Origin: JANWHZ01 sp035758575
GTDB taxonomy: Bacteria > Patescibacteriota > Saccharimonadia > Saccharimonadales > UBA4665
NCBI GenBank assembly: GCA_035758575.1
Contig: DASTXH010000040.1
Location: 1 to 53,426 of the forward strand
Length of the DNA stretch: 53,426 bases
Direction of reading: 5' to 3'
The position numbers were made by a program, and so were the translations under genes. The notes under the pieces were generated by a model. That model saw nothing but the letters and a program-made list of their open reading frames with translations. It searched no databases and was not told the origin of the DNA. Numbering within the stretch: the stretch's first letter is position 1; the number at the start of each line of letters is the position of its first letter. Below, piece after piece: positions 15,838-23,997 of this stretch.

Positions 15838-16089
15838 TTATTTGGTTTCCCGGTCTTTCAGCAATTCGTAGCGAGGAACGCCCAATGCCTTTGCCAATTT
15901 GTGCAGTGTAGATAGTCTCGCCCACCTTTGGCCTTGTTCTATAGAAGCGATGGTTCGTTGTGTTAAACCCGCCTCTTCAGCAAGTTGCTCTTGGGTGAGT
16001 TTTCGCTTGCGCCTTAGCTCAGCTATCCGTTGGCCGAATGCTGCAAGGTATTTTGCCTCTTGAGATGTCATATTCTCAACTGTAGGCAA
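15838..16089 (-). CDS. XRE-family HTH regulator (first of pair)
   Basis: An 83-residue protein with a full XRE HTH: FGQRIAELRRKRKLTQEQLA, EEAGLTQRTIASIEQGQRW, then KLAKALGVPRYELL. The start may be the first ATG or the internal one (MTSQEAKYL) six codons on. Three related palindromes lie between this gene and the divergent operon, in the arrangement expected for a phage-like repressor switch. Confidence 0.85.
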   Translation of the reverse strand: MPTVENMTSQEAKYLAAFGQRIAELRRKRKLTQEQLAEEAGLTQRTIASIEQGQRWARLSTLHKLAKALGVPRYELLKDRETK

Positions 16090-16093
16090 CTAC

Positions 16094-16175
16094 CACTAAT
16101 AGTAACAGACACTACTAGTGTCAGTTAGCAATGTAGTGTATTATGCTCTACAGATGACAAGTAACACTAGTAGTG
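16094..16175. promoter_or_regulatory. Three operator-like palindromes, CACTA-N-TAGTG
   Basis: Site 1: CACTA-A-TAGTA (16094-16104). Site 2: GACACTA-C-TAGTGTC (16108-16122). Site 3: CACTA-G-TAGTG (16165-16175), inside the first codons of the downstream gene. The centres of sites 1 and 2 are 16 bases apart, and those of sites 2 and 3 are 55 apart. They flank TATTAT (16139-16144), a -10-like box for the rightward gene. The likely binder is one of the XRE proteins encoded next to them. Confidence 0.6.
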
Positions 16176-16654
16176 ATAGTTCAGGCAGTGGGTCGTATTT
16201 CTCGAAAATGCGTAGCAGCGGCTTACTGGTGGAACACCGGAAGCCCACTCTCGCTCTTTCCGTTGACCTTGCCAATCATATGTCGCAGCGCTACTTAAAA
16301 GGCAAAATTGCTGTCGTAGCCAGCAATCCGTCGGCCATTATGAGTTCGGTGCGCAAGCAGTGGATCAGACTAATGCGGCTCATGCAGCGTGAGCAAGCCC
16401 GCACACTGAATCGTCAGCGCAAAGATGGTTTAACAGAAGCAATCCATGGTATGCAGGCGACCAGCTTCACTGCAAAAGACCTGGCGGATGAGCCAGTAGC
16501 ATACGTATCGTTTGCTACGGTTGAGCAGTTTCTCGCCTCGCCACCTGAGTGCAGAACGCTTTACATAACTGAGCCAATCCCAAAGCTGAGCCAACATATG
16601 ATTGTGAGCTGGATGCCAAGAAGCGGACTGGTGGTAATTTATGAGCAAAGATAA
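16154..16654 (+). CDS. Hypothetical element protein upstream of RadC-like gene
   Basis: Start chosen at the ATG 9 bases after a TATTAT box; a GTG frame begins at 16118 but lies in the operator region. The 166-residue protein has a Ser-rich start (MTSNTSSDSSGSGS), then mixed alpha/beta sequence with HRKPTLALSVDLANHM, a basic helix VRKQWIRLMRLMQREQ, and a beta-rich end. No family is recognised. It overlaps the RadC-like gene by 14 bases, so the two proteins probably act together. Confidence 0.65.
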   Translation: MTSNTSSDSSGSGSYFSKMRSSGLLVEHRKPTLALSVDLANHMSQRYLKGKIAVVASNPSAIMSSVRKQWIRLMRLMQREQARTLNRQRKDGLTEAIHGMQATSFTAKDLADEPVAYVSFATVEQFLASPPECRTLYITEPIPKLSQHMIVSWMPRSGLVVIYEQR

Positions 16655-17027
16655 GCCGCTACTCACCACAACCGATGCAATCCTGGCGCAGCTCAAGTTT
16701 ATACGCACTAAGAAGCAGGAGTATTTTGTATGCCTTTCGCTAGACAGTGCACAGCGGCTTATAGCACGGCGGGTTGTTACAATCGGCACTTTGACCGGTA
16801 CGCTCGTTCATCCACGAGAAGTATTTGCGGGGCCGCTCAAGGATAGGGCAGCGTCTATAATAGTCACCCACAACCATCCCTCCGGCGATCCAAGCCCAAG
16901 TAACGACGATATTGGTACAACACAGCAACTAGTAGCCGCAGGTCTGCTACTGGGAGTACGACTTCACGATCACATCATCATTACCAGCAGAGGTTACTAT
17001 AGCTTTCAGCAAGACAGACTACTGTGA
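16641..17027 (+). CDS. RadC-like JAB/MPN-domain protein
   Basis: A 128-residue protein that keeps only the RadC catalytic domain: FVCLSLDSAQRLIARRVVTI, then AASIIVTHNHPSGDPSPSND, giving the metal-binding H-x-H-x7-D motif with an upstream Glu at REVFAGPL. It ends DHIIITSRGYYSF. The N-terminal helix-hairpin-helix of full RadC is missing. Compact RadC proteins are common on plasmids, phages and integrative elements. The role in DNA metabolism is unsettled. Confidence 0.9.
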   Translation: MSKDKPLLTTTDAILAQLKFIRTKKQEYFVCLSLDSAQRLIARRVVTIGTLTGTLVHPREVFAGPLKDRAASIIVTHNHPSGDPSPSNDDIGTTQQLVAAGLLLGVRLHDHIIITSRGYYSFQQDRLL

Positions 17028-17041
17028 TTACGTTTTATCAT

Positions 17042-18061
17042 TTAACCCTTTTGACTTAATGCCATGAAACGCGTAATCACTTCGTCATCAGTCCCTGGAA
17101 ATAACCTACCCTGAAAAAGCGTCAGCAATAGATATTTTAAAACTTCAAGATGCTCTTTTGAGACGTCCCGTAGTTTCCCGTGCACTAGGTCACTGCGCAG
17201 GCCAAAAAGTTTACCCACGACTACACTCCATTCGTCAGCTGGCTTACCCGTGATTATTGCAAGACGCTCCCTGACCGGCCTGACATTGGTTGTATTCGGC
17301 ATTTCCAGCGCTTCGACGCCAATCCAGTACTCTATGAATCTATTTACGGGGTCAGCTTCTGACTCAGCCTTCCAATACCACGTAGAAGCAACGGCTACTC
17401 GGCGGCGCTCGTCTGCATCTACGGACTGGGTAAGTTCTACAGCAGGGCGTATCTTTTGCAGAAATTCTTCTGTATTGAGGCGTTGCATATCAAGCTCGGA
17501 TTCTGTGCCCACTAGGATAGAACTCATGTTGCGGTTCCAATGCCAATCCGGAAAAATCTCAACAACCTCTTCGGCTATTGGTAAACCCAGGACTCGGTTG
17601 CCACCCGCAAGTTCTATTATGGTTTTTATTTTCGTTACATGAAGCCGCCCCTCATTGAGTATATCTTGGGGCTTTGTTGATTCGGTGAGCAATAGAATTT
17701 CCACCAACCCTGAGTCGTCAATCTCTTCTTCCCAACCCTGAAATTCAAACTTCATATTAGTTCTGCCTGTGAACTTCGTCTCATTGCCCTCTTTAGCCTC
17801 ATCTATATACTCGGGCAGGATAACCATGTTCGGACGTCGGGAAGCTAGAGCACCGTTTACTTTGACTCCGCCCCGATTCGTCTTAGCAAGTTTGAATTGC
17901 ACCCTTAAGTTTGGCCATTTGAGCTCTGCGCCTGGCAGAGGCAGAAGCTTTAAGGTCTTATAGACGAGCCTGTACCCAGCTTTGCCAGCACCGGCTGGGT
18001 GGGCATCGTCGGATTTTTGGAACCCACCAGCACTTAAGAATTGCAGAGCATCGTAATCCAT
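17042..18061 (-). CDS. Protein with C-terminal HEPN/Apea-like domain
   Basis: Start chosen at MDYDALQFL, 1 base after the stop of the preceding gene; the frame extends farther without support. The 339-residue protein has an N-terminal beta-rich region of about 200 residues and a C-terminal Apea-like HEPN domain: NRFIEYWIGVEALEMPNTTN, RPVRERLAIITGK and FGLRSDLVHGKLRDVS. RSDLVH is the R-x4-H motif of HEPN RNases. HEPN proteins often kill or stall infected cells by cutting RNA (family knowledge). It is the last gene of a four-gene minus-strand operon. Confidence 0.7.
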   Translation of the reverse strand: MDYDALQFLSAGGFQKSDDAHPAGAGKAGYRLVYKTLKLLPLPGAELKWPNLRVQFKLAKTNRGGVKVNGALASRRPNMVILPEYIDEAKEGNETKFTGRTNMKFEFQGWEEEIDDSGLVEILLLTESTKPQDILNEGRLHVTKIKTIIELAGGNRVLGLPIAEEVVEIFPDWHWNRNMSSILVGTESELDMQRLNTEEFLQKIRPAVELTQSVDADERRRVAVASTWYWKAESEADPVNRFIEYWIGVEALEMPNTTNVRPVRERLAIITGKPADEWSVVVGKLFGLRSDLVHGKLRDVSKEHLEVLKYLLLTLFQGRLFPGTDDEVITRFMALSQKG

Positions 18062-18062
18062 A

Positions 18063-18584
18063 CTATTTCTTTTTTGTAGCCCTTCTTTCATGAAGTGCGG
18101 GCTTCTTCCAAACCTTCGATTTTGAGAGCAAATCACGCATCCACACAATAAGACGAGGCGTCATGTAAATTTTGCGCGTCTTTCCCGTCAGACTTGTCGC
18201 GTAATAATACGAAATCTTTTTATCGGGCTTGTCTGTTTCGTCCCCTAAGTAGTCATGCACGTTATCAATATCTACCACAACCGAACTATTTCTGACACTG
18301 TCTGCAAATATGCCGCCGCTATCGTAATTTAAGAATGCATAACCGGCGCTCGAAATCCGAAGAGGCCTACCACCTATATTTACGACCCTAAGGTTTGTGT
18401 ACTTCTTCTCATCACTGTAGCCTGGCGCTGGGTTAACAAGAGCTTGATGCTCCTTTACCGACAGCCTAAAGTTTTGAGCTTCCTTTCGAGTGAGGGTATA
18501 TATCGAAAGTCCGATACCAAAGATAGTGCCAGCACTTGTTGCAATTGTACCAATTAACAGTGTTATGTCGGATATGGTACTCAT
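18063..18584 (-). CDS. Single-TM hypothetical protein, partner of HEPN gene
   Basis: A 173-residue protein with one N-terminal TM helix (about residues 7-29, LLIGTIATSAGTIFGIGLSI) and a cytoplasmic or external beta-rich domain with NLRVVNIGGRPLRISSAGYA. It ends in a basic tail RRATKKK. Its stop abuts the HEPN gene start (1 base between), so the two are strongly coupled. No family is recognised. Confidence 0.65.
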   Translation of the reverse strand: MSTISDITLLIGTIATSAGTIFGIGLSIYTLTRKEAQNFRLSVKEHQALVNPAPGYSDEKKYTNLRVVNIGGRPLRISSAGYAFLNYDSGGIFADSVRNSSVVVDIDNVHDYLGDETDKPDKKISYYYATSLTGKTRKIYMTPRLIVWMRDLLSKSKVWKKPALHERRATKKK

Positions 18585-18625
18585 AAGACTATTAAAGCAT
18601 CTTTTAAGATAGCACCTACAATGAG

Positions 18626-19606
18626 CTACTCCTCAACATCAAGAGTCGCTTTTGCAACAGAGTCTCGATACTTATTGAAATACCACGGAGCGGTAGTTTT
18701 GATTATTCCCTCTGGAACCTCTTGTTTCACTAAGCTCGCAACACAAGTCACCATATTTGCATATGCTTGAAGACCAGCATAGATTGCCTTTTTGCCGCCT
18801 AGCTTTCTGTGCTCTGGAAGGTTCAGGATACTCCTATGCGCAGAACTATGGATGTAGTTACTAAACAAAGCATATTCATTCTTGTAAAGCTCTTGCACAT
18901 CTTCACCTGCAAGCTTAGCTCTTTGAGCTACCGATTTACCATCGAGGGCATTCTTGAGCGCAGCGTCATCGTTCGATATTTTGAACCATGTTTCGGCAAC
19001 GGCCATACGCTTATCTATATCTTCTATAGACGCAATGTAGTGCACATTTATAGCATCCTCAATAAGAACCCTGGAACCAATCATGGCGAGCAGCGTTGCA
19101 TCATTTGCGGCAGCCTGAAAGATGTCATCACAAAGGACGCCACTATTGACTAGAAAATCCTTTAGGTAGGCATAGTAGGCCGTATGTCTATCAGAAATAC
19201 GCTCGAATTCGTCTACTTTACCAGTCAGTTTTGCGCCATATCTAAGGATGATACTTCTAAACTCCAGCGAGTCGTTAAAGAATGCATCGTCTCTAATCGC
19301 TTCGCGTGCGACCTCAACACCATCAACAAACAACACTAAACTATCGCCAACCTTCCAAGAGATTGTAATTTGATGCTTCTTATCCCGATCTAAACGCTCA
19401 CCATCGTAGCTAAGGTTTATCCGTCCGATGTCCGTTGCGACATAGAAAACATTCACCGCATTGTCGGTATCCTTAACGACAAATATGTCACCGCCAGCCG
19501 GATTGATCTGCGCTAGTGGCTGGAACTGACCATCATCAAAATTAACAACACTTGGGTCGATCCAAAATGAGAAGGAACCTTCTTGTATACTAATCTGCTT
19601 ATGCAT
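18626..19606 (-). CDS. LamG-like domain plus DUF5677/HEPN-like protein
   Basis: Start chosen at MHKQISIQEGSF, with GGGAG 6 bases before the ATG. The 326-residue protein seems to have two parts. Residues about 5-140 look like a concanavalin/LamG beta sandwich (EGSFSFWIDPSVV, ITISWKVGDSLVLFVDGVEV). Residues about 150-310 are helical with YKNEYALFSNYIHSSAHRSI, recalling DUF5677-type HEPN proteins. No signal peptide. Overlaps the upstream TM gene by 8 bases. A sensor-effector arrangement can be imagined but is not shown. Confidence 0.55.
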   Translation of the reverse strand: MHKQISIQEGSFSFWIDPSVVNFDDGQFQPLAQINPAGGDIFVVKDTDNAVNVFYVATDIGRINLSYDGERLDRDKKHQITISWKVGDSLVLFVDGVEVAREAIRDDAFFNDSLEFRSIILRYGAKLTGKVDEFERISDRHTAYYAYLKDFLVNSGVLCDDIFQAAANDATLLAMIGSRVLIEDAINVHYIASIEDIDKRMAVAETWFKISNDDAALKNALDGKSVAQRAKLAGEDVQELYKNEYALFSNYIHSSAHRSILNLPEHRKLGGKKAIYAGLQAYANMVTCVASLVKQEVPEGIIKTTAPWYFNKYRDSVAKATLDVEE

Positions 19607-19910
19607 CTCGATCTCCCTCGTCCTGGTCAGGCTGGCCAGTTGGCGTGGACGCCGGGCTAGCTGACGGAGCACTTGCTCCAGGGTACGTTTTTATGGTTGT
19701 TGGGCCTTGGAATATATACTGCGTACCGTTCTGGTTGATGGGGCCGCTGTCGCTTTGCGCTGAGCTGTTGTGGTCGCCCTTGTTCTTGAAGTGGGCAACG
19801 GTTTTGCGCACGCCGATCCTAATGACATAGCCTGCGCCGAACAAAAACGCCAAGATGGTGCACCAGCTTGCGATGTATGAAATGTTATCGGGCGAAAAAA
19901 TATCTGACAT
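19599..19910 (-). CDS. Small TM protein, first gene of HEPN operon
   Basis: A 103-residue protein. One TM helix (about residues 12-32, ASWCTILAFLFGAGYVIRIG) is followed by a basic stretch and a long polar Ser/Pro/Gln tail, including NQNGTQYIFQGPTTIKTYPG. The NQNGTQYIFQGP pattern is common in small phage or defence TM proteins of unknown function. The gene leads an operon of four on this strand. The gap from 19911 to 20188 shows only a short GC hairpin near 19937 and no gene. Confidence 0.6.
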   Translation of the reverse strand: MSDIFSPDNISYIASWCTILAFLFGAGYVIRIGVRKTVAHFKNKGDHNSSAQSDSGPINQNGTQYIFQGPTTIKTYPGASAPSASPASTPTGQPDQDEGDRDA

Positions 19911-20188
19911 AAGGTGTTAGTTAGGGACAAAAAAATGCTCCCGGCCTCCGGCCGTTGCAACTAGCCTACACCTTAGCCGCCGACGTTGCAAGGTGCAACG
20001 GTTAGTACCGACAACCAAGCCTTTTAGCTCGAGTGGCGGTGGATAATCATAAAAACCGCTGCCGTTGATATCTGCACCGAGCAGGCCACGACCATCGCCA
20101 ATTGCAATGAGTCAGTACCAGACTCCCCCTAGTACTGCGCCGACCTTGTGCCGTGCTGCTTCGTTATGGGCAAGGATAGTAACCCTGG

Positions 20189-20219
20189 TTGACAAATGTA
20201 CTTTACTTTGATAAAGTAC
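20189..20219 (+). promoter_or_regulatory. Consensus promoter overlapped by palindromic operator
   Basis: TTGACA (20189-20194), a 17-base spacer and TAAAGT (20212-20217) make a near-perfect promoter. A perfect palindrome, GTACTTTA-CTTTGA-TAAAGTAC (20198-20219), fills the spacer and the -10. The start codon of the TrpR-like gene is 7 bases after the -10. A repressor bound here would block RNA polymerase, so autoregulation by the TrpR-like protein is likely. Confidence 0.7.
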
Positions 20220-20224
20220 ACCTC

Positions 20225-20554
20225 ATGCAAACATCTGCCGTCTCAGTTTGGGAGACTCCTACAGCCCGGCAATTCGCCGAGGTTGTTGCCGCTATTGCCG
20301 ATGCTCAAACTATGCAGAATTTCCTGCGGGATGTGATGACCGAAAAAGAAATTATCGAGATCAGCTCCCGCCTGGACGCTGCTCGAATGCTCAAAGACGG
20401 CAAGAAATATACTGAGATCGTCGAAAAGACTAAGCTGAGTAGCCGCACAGTTGCCCGTATTAGCGACTGGATGCAAAACGGTTGCGGTGGCTACGAAGCC
20501 GCGCTCAATATTACCACCACGCATCATAGCCATATTCCGCCAGCTCGTGCCTGA
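20225..20554 (+). CDS. YerC/TrpR-family DNA-binding protein
   Basis: Start placed at the ATG 7 bases after the -10; an upstream TTG would lie in the -35. The 109-residue protein follows the YerC/YecD pattern: RQFAEVVAAIADAQTMQNFL, RDVMTEKEIIEISSRLDAAR, MLKDGKKYTEIVEKTKLSSR and TVARISDWMQNGCGGYEAAL, the last two being the TrpR-type HTH. YerC proteins are repressors of unknown ligand. Here it leads a cassette with a GNAT-DapF fusion and a D,D-dipeptidase, so an amino-acid or peptidoglycan-fragment signal is possible. Confidence 0.85.
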   Translation: MQTSAVSVWETPTARQFAEVVAAIADAQTMQNFLRDVMTEKEIIEISSRLDAARMLKDGKKYTEIVEKTKLSSRTVARISDWMQNGCGGYEAALNITTTHHSHIPPARA

Positions 20555-20633
20555 GTAGCTTCATCCTAACTGAAAGCCTAACACCAGCACGACGCTGGCG
20601 TTTTTGTATCAACAAAATAACGGAGTAATACCC

Positions 20634-21977
20634 ATGAAACCTACCGAACCAGCGGCAGGCCAGTTTGAAGTTGTCTCAATTTCCGAGCTTGCCACTTTAG
20701 AAAAACCAACCCGCGACAGCGCTATTGAGACTTATCGGCAGGCCTTTGCGCGCGAACCATACAACGAAGCTTTTACTACCGAAGAAGCCGAAGGCGCTCT
20801 TGAATATATCCTTGAGCAGAAGGGTGATCTGGTCATCGGCAAGCTCGGGACTAAGGCCGTAGCGCTGGCTGGTGGCCGCCGCAAAGCAGACGATACCTAC
20901 TATATCGAAGAATTAGCAGTGGCGCCGGAAGTACAAGGCAAGGGTTATGGCCGAGCAACACTCACTCGTTTGTTGGAGACGGCCAAAGCACCGAGCTATG
21001 AAATTAGAACAACGGTGCGGAATGAAAAAGCCATCAGCCTGTATACTTCTTCGGGCTTTACGGAGGAATCAGGAACTGAGGTAGTTGCCCAGCACAGGCA
21101 AGACGGCCGCTTGGCGCTTGATGAGCGTGTCTATCTATCCAAGCCTCCACTGCCCGAACAAGAACGCCGGGATAAGCTAAAGCGTGCTGTTATTGCTTAT
21201 CCGTCTGGCAATACTACGGCCATTGTCTTCGATCAATTCCTAGACGGCGACCGCAAAAAACTGAACGAGCAAGTCATGCAAACCTGGAAAGCCCTAAAGC
21301 CAGAACAGCCGGAAATAGAACAATGTTGCTTCGTCACGTTACCACGAAATCCCAATGCCGTAGCCAGGGTGGAAATGTTCGGGGGCGAGTTTTGCGGCAA
21401 TGCTACCCGCAGCGTAGCGTGGCTCATCACAAAAGGCCAAGATTACCGTGGGCTTATCGAGGTATCTGGCGTTGAGCGTCCGCTAGAGTTTAGCGTCAAA
21501 GACGGCCAAGTAGCAGTAGAAATGCCTTTACCCGAAGCGGCTGAATTAGTGCAATCCGTCCCCGAAGGCTCGCTGGTGCAACTTGACGGCATAGCCCAGC
21601 TCGTCGTCACCAATCCAAAAGATGTCCAAACTCCGCGCCAACTGTTGACCGACTTGTTGCGGACCAACAAATATGGATTAGCCGATCAACCGGCCGTTGG
21701 TGTGAGCTATTACGATGAGCCATCCGGCAAAGCCGAGTTCTGCGTGTGGGTCAATGCAATCGATACCATTTTCGACGAAACAGCCTGTGGCAGCGGCACC
21801 TGCGCCATCGGCGTTGCCGAATCCGCCAAGACGCAGCAGCCAGTCGAGCTTACTGTAGTACAACCATCAGGCGAAAGCATCCGCACCGAAACGCAATACG
21901 CAAACGACGCCGTGACCAAATCCTTTATCTCCGGCGAGGTTGCTGTGCTTTACGACGGGGAGCTCAAACTGTCATGA
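20634..21977 (+). CDS. GNAT acetyltransferase fused to DapF-like epimerase
   Basis: Start chosen at the ATG 8 bases after GGAG. The 447-residue protein has an N-terminal GNAT domain (about 10-165): IEELAVAPEVQGKGYGRA is the acetyl-CoA loop and ISLYTSSGF the C-terminal motif. The C-terminal part (about 175-445) has the diaminopimelate-epimerase/PhzF fold with two catalytic-type cysteines: FGGEFCGNATRSV and FDETACGSGTCAIG. The substrate could be an amino acid that is racemised and N-acetylated. I know no standard fusion of this kind. The stop overlaps the next gene (ATGA). Confidence 0.75.
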   Translation: MKPTEPAAGQFEVVSISELATLEKPTRDSAIETYRQAFAREPYNEAFTTEEAEGALEYILEQKGDLVIGKLGTKAVALAGGRRKADDTYYIEELAVAPEVQGKGYGRATLTRLLETAKAPSYEIRTTVRNEKAISLYTSSGFTEESGTEVVAQHRQDGRLALDERVYLSKPPLPEQERRDKLKRAVIAYPSGNTTAIVFDQFLDGDRKKLNEQVMQTWKALKPEQPEIEQCCFVTLPRNPNAVARVEMFGGEFCGNATRSVAWLITKGQDYRGLIEVSGVERPLEFSVKDGQVAVEMPLPEAAELVQSVPEGSLVQLDGIAQLVVTNPKDVQTPRQLLTDLLRTNKYGLADQPAVGVSYYDEPSGKAEFCVWVNAIDTIFDETACGSGTCAIGVAESAKTQQPVELTVVQPSGESIRTETQYANDAVTKSFISGEVAVLYDGELKLS

Positions 21978-22648
21978 AAAGACAAGACATCTACCGCCTA
22001 CTCGAAGAAAAAATGCTGAACTATACGGACTATGCAAACGTGCCAGTAGAGCCGACAAATGAGCCGCTCGTACCGATACCGACAAGTACCAGCCTGACGG
22101 CGCGACAAATCGACGCCGGCATGTTGGCTTACACTGGCGAGCAAGTATTTGTCAGGCAGACGGTCCTGCAAAAACTCAAACAAGCAGCGGAGCTATTGGC
22201 CACCCAAGATAACAGATTGCAACTTGAGGTCGTGTACGGCTATCGCGCGCTGGAGATCCAGCGACGACTTTTTGAAGAACAGAAATCAAAGCTCAGTTCA
22301 AAATATAGCGACAAGGAGTTGCTTGCGGCAGTCCACCGCCTCGTTGCTGTGCCAGAAGTAGCAGGGCACCCCGCAGGCGCGGCGGTTGATATTCAGATTG
22401 CCAGAAGCGGCAAGCCGCTCGACTTTGGTACGAAGGTACACGAGTTTGTGCCAGATACCTTCACTTTCTCACCGTTTATCGGCAAAGAAGCATGGGACAA
22501 CCGACAACTCCTGCGTCGCGTGATGCTGCAAGCTGGCTTCGCGCCTTTTGACGGTGAATGGTGGCACTTTAGCTACGGTGATAAAGAATGGGCAAAATAT
22601 GACGGCAAGCAGGCTGCAATGTATCAACAGCTTAACTTTAGGGGCTAA
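21974..22648 (+). CDS. D-Ala-D-Ala dipeptidase-like (VanX/DdpX, peptidase M15D)
   Basis: A 224-residue zinc peptidase without signal peptide. Motifs: VVYGYRALEIQRRLFEE, then PEVAGHPAGAAVDIQIA, carrying the first His and the Asp ligand, and GEWWHFSYGDKEWA, with the catalytic Glu and the second His ligand. Start ATG overlaps the stop of the GNAT-DapF gene, giving an operon. VanX enzymes cleave D-Ala-D-Ala in the cytoplasm; DdpX relatives use it as food. In an episymbiont-type cell it could recycle peptidoglycan dipeptides. Confidence 0.85.
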   Translation: MKRQDIYRLLEEKMLNYTDYANVPVEPTNEPLVPIPTSTSLTARQIDAGMLAYTGEQVFVRQTVLQKLKQAAELLATQDNRLQLEVVYGYRALEIQRRLFEEQKSKLSSKYSDKELLAAVHRLVAVPEVAGHPAGAAVDIQIARSGKPLDFGTKVHEFVPDTFTFSPFIGKEAWDNRQLLRRVMLQAGFAPFDGEWWHFSYGDKEWAKYDGKQAAMYQQLNFRG

Positions 22649-22654
22649 GCCTAT

Positions 22655-22703
22655 TCCCTTCGGGAACAGGTCAACTCGCATTTGCCGTTGGCAAAAACGA
22701 GTT
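22655..22703 (+). terminator. Two small hairpins after the VanX-like gene
   Basis: TTCCC/GGGAA with loop TTC, then AACTCG/CGAGTT enclosing TTTGCC/GGCAAA (22673-22703). There is no T-run, so termination is uncertain, but they lie between convergent genes. Confidence 0.4.
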
Positions 22704-22714
22704 ACGAATATGGG

Positions 22715-23662
22715 CTAGTCGTCATCTTTAGACGGCTCGACTTCTTCCCAAATATTGCCTCGAAATCCGTGCTTTTTGATCGACTCGACGGTCGTAAAGC
22801 GCATGTGAATGTTTTCGGTTTCCCAAGTGTCCTCCAGGAATTTCTTGGTCGCGCGCTTACAGTAGATCATGTCAGCTTTAGTCCAACATACAAATAACGC
22901 AGTTGGCGGTTTTTCCTCCTCCATCTCGTCTTGCCATTCCTCGCCGTCTAAAAACTTCACGTAATTTTTGAGTCGCTTGCGCATACTGTATCGTGGCAGC
23001 GTCGGGTCGAACACTTCAACTGTATAGCTTGCAACCGGCACCTCTTCGAAATATTCGTCATAGCCCATTTTCGTGTAGCACAGGTTTGGGTGGATGTCCG
23101 TATCGTTTAGAAATTCGTAATAACCGCCCTTGGTAAATTCAGCTTCGGTTTCCCATACGAGCCACACATCATCACGTTCTGCGCTCCTACCCATTGCGCC
23201 AATGGCTCTATTGGTCTGCTTGAACGCGATGCAGGCGTCCGCAAGCAATATGCAGCGGTCGATAAAAGCCTGGCTTCGGCTCGACTCACGATAGTATTTA
23301 AGAATATGGTTCTCATACGAATCAAACTGCTTAAAGCGGCGTATGGCATTGATGCCCAGGTAGTACACAGCAGGCTTGATCTTTTCAGCAAAGTGCGTTG
23401 AATATATCCACTCAACATAGTGCTTCTCGCGCAAATCTTTCAGCCATAGATTCGTATTCTTGTAATCCTTTTGGCCTAATAATGCTTGTATCTGTATACG
23501 ATTTAAGAACCTATGCTCATAGAGTCTATCTAGGATTTCTTTCTGTCTCATGGTTATTTTAGGTAAGTCTATAGGCATAGTGATGTAGTTAGAATTAGTT
23601 TTATTATTTTTTAGATTTTCATTGTTTTTGTTTGCTTTAGTTTTCTCGGCTGATTTTGACAA
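22715..23662 (-). CDS. Replication-relaxation family protein
   Basis: A 315-residue protein. After a Lys/Asn-rich start comes a winged-helix part: ITMRQKEILDRLYEHRFLNR, IQIQALLGQKDYKNTNLWL, LREKHYVEWI and KPAVYYLGINAIRRFK. This is the layout of Replic_Relax proteins of plasmids and integrative elements. The C-terminal region has an acidic stretch near EEWQDEMEEEKPP. Found near the recombinase, it is part of the element's replication or transfer module. The N-terminal codons are very A-rich. Confidence 0.75.
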   Translation of the reverse strand: MSKSAEKTKANKNNENLKNNKTNSNYITMPIDLPKITMRQKEILDRLYEHRFLNRIQIQALLGQKDYKNTNLWLKDLREKHYVEWIYSTHFAEKIKPAVYYLGINAIRRFKQFDSYENHILKYYRESSRSQAFIDRCILLADACIAFKQTNRAIGAMGRSAERDDVWLVWETEAEFTKGGYYEFLNDTDIHPNLCYTKMGYDEYFEEVPVASYTVEVFDPTLPRYSMRKRLKNYVKFLDGEEWQDEMEEEKPPTALFVCWTKADMIYCKRATKKFLEDTWETENIHMRFTTVESIKKHGFRGNIWEEVEPSKDDD

Positions 23663-23850
23663 GTAGGTAATTAGCCAACCCCACCTACCCGTATATTTAT
23701 AAGGTAGGTAACACGGAAAAACAAGCGATAACAGATTGAAACATATCGCATTTATACCCTAGCCCATAAGGGCGTAAATGCACATTTAAAACCCTTGAAC
23801 TATCTCTATTTGTTATAGTATACTATTACTATAAGCGATAGTTACATCTT

Positions 23851-23997
23851 ATGGGTAGAACAAAAGGCGCAACAAATAAGAGGGTAAGCCAGCCGGAAAT
23901 AGTCGGGCTAGAAGATGGCGAAAAGCTAGAAATACTGGCCGATATTCTGTTGGAGGTAATTTTCGAGGAGGATGAAAGTGCAGCCACAACCAAGTAA
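23851..23997 (+). CDS. 48-residue protein with AT-hook-like start, before recombinase
   Basis: The frame starts MGRTKGATNKRVSQPE, like the GRPKG(S/T)NK start seen in small DNA-binding proteins, followed by an acidic amphipathic helix (GEKLEILADILLEVIFEEDE). It overlaps the recombinase start by 26 bases, and its 3' end carries the recombinase Shine-Dalgarno. Translational coupling is likely. It could be a recombination-directionality factor; this is inference. Confidence 0.55.
   Translation: MGRTKGATNKRVSQPEIVGLEDGEKLEILADILLEVIFEEDESAATTK

Noticed and set aside
16118..16153. GTG start for the gene before RadC
   Set aside because: It would lie inside operator 2 and upstream of the -10 box; the ATG at 16154 is better placed.
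21746..21973. Extended N terminus of the VanX-like protein
   Set aside because: It runs out of frame over the GNAT-DapF coding region; the ATG at 21974, overlapping the upstream stop, is typical coupling.
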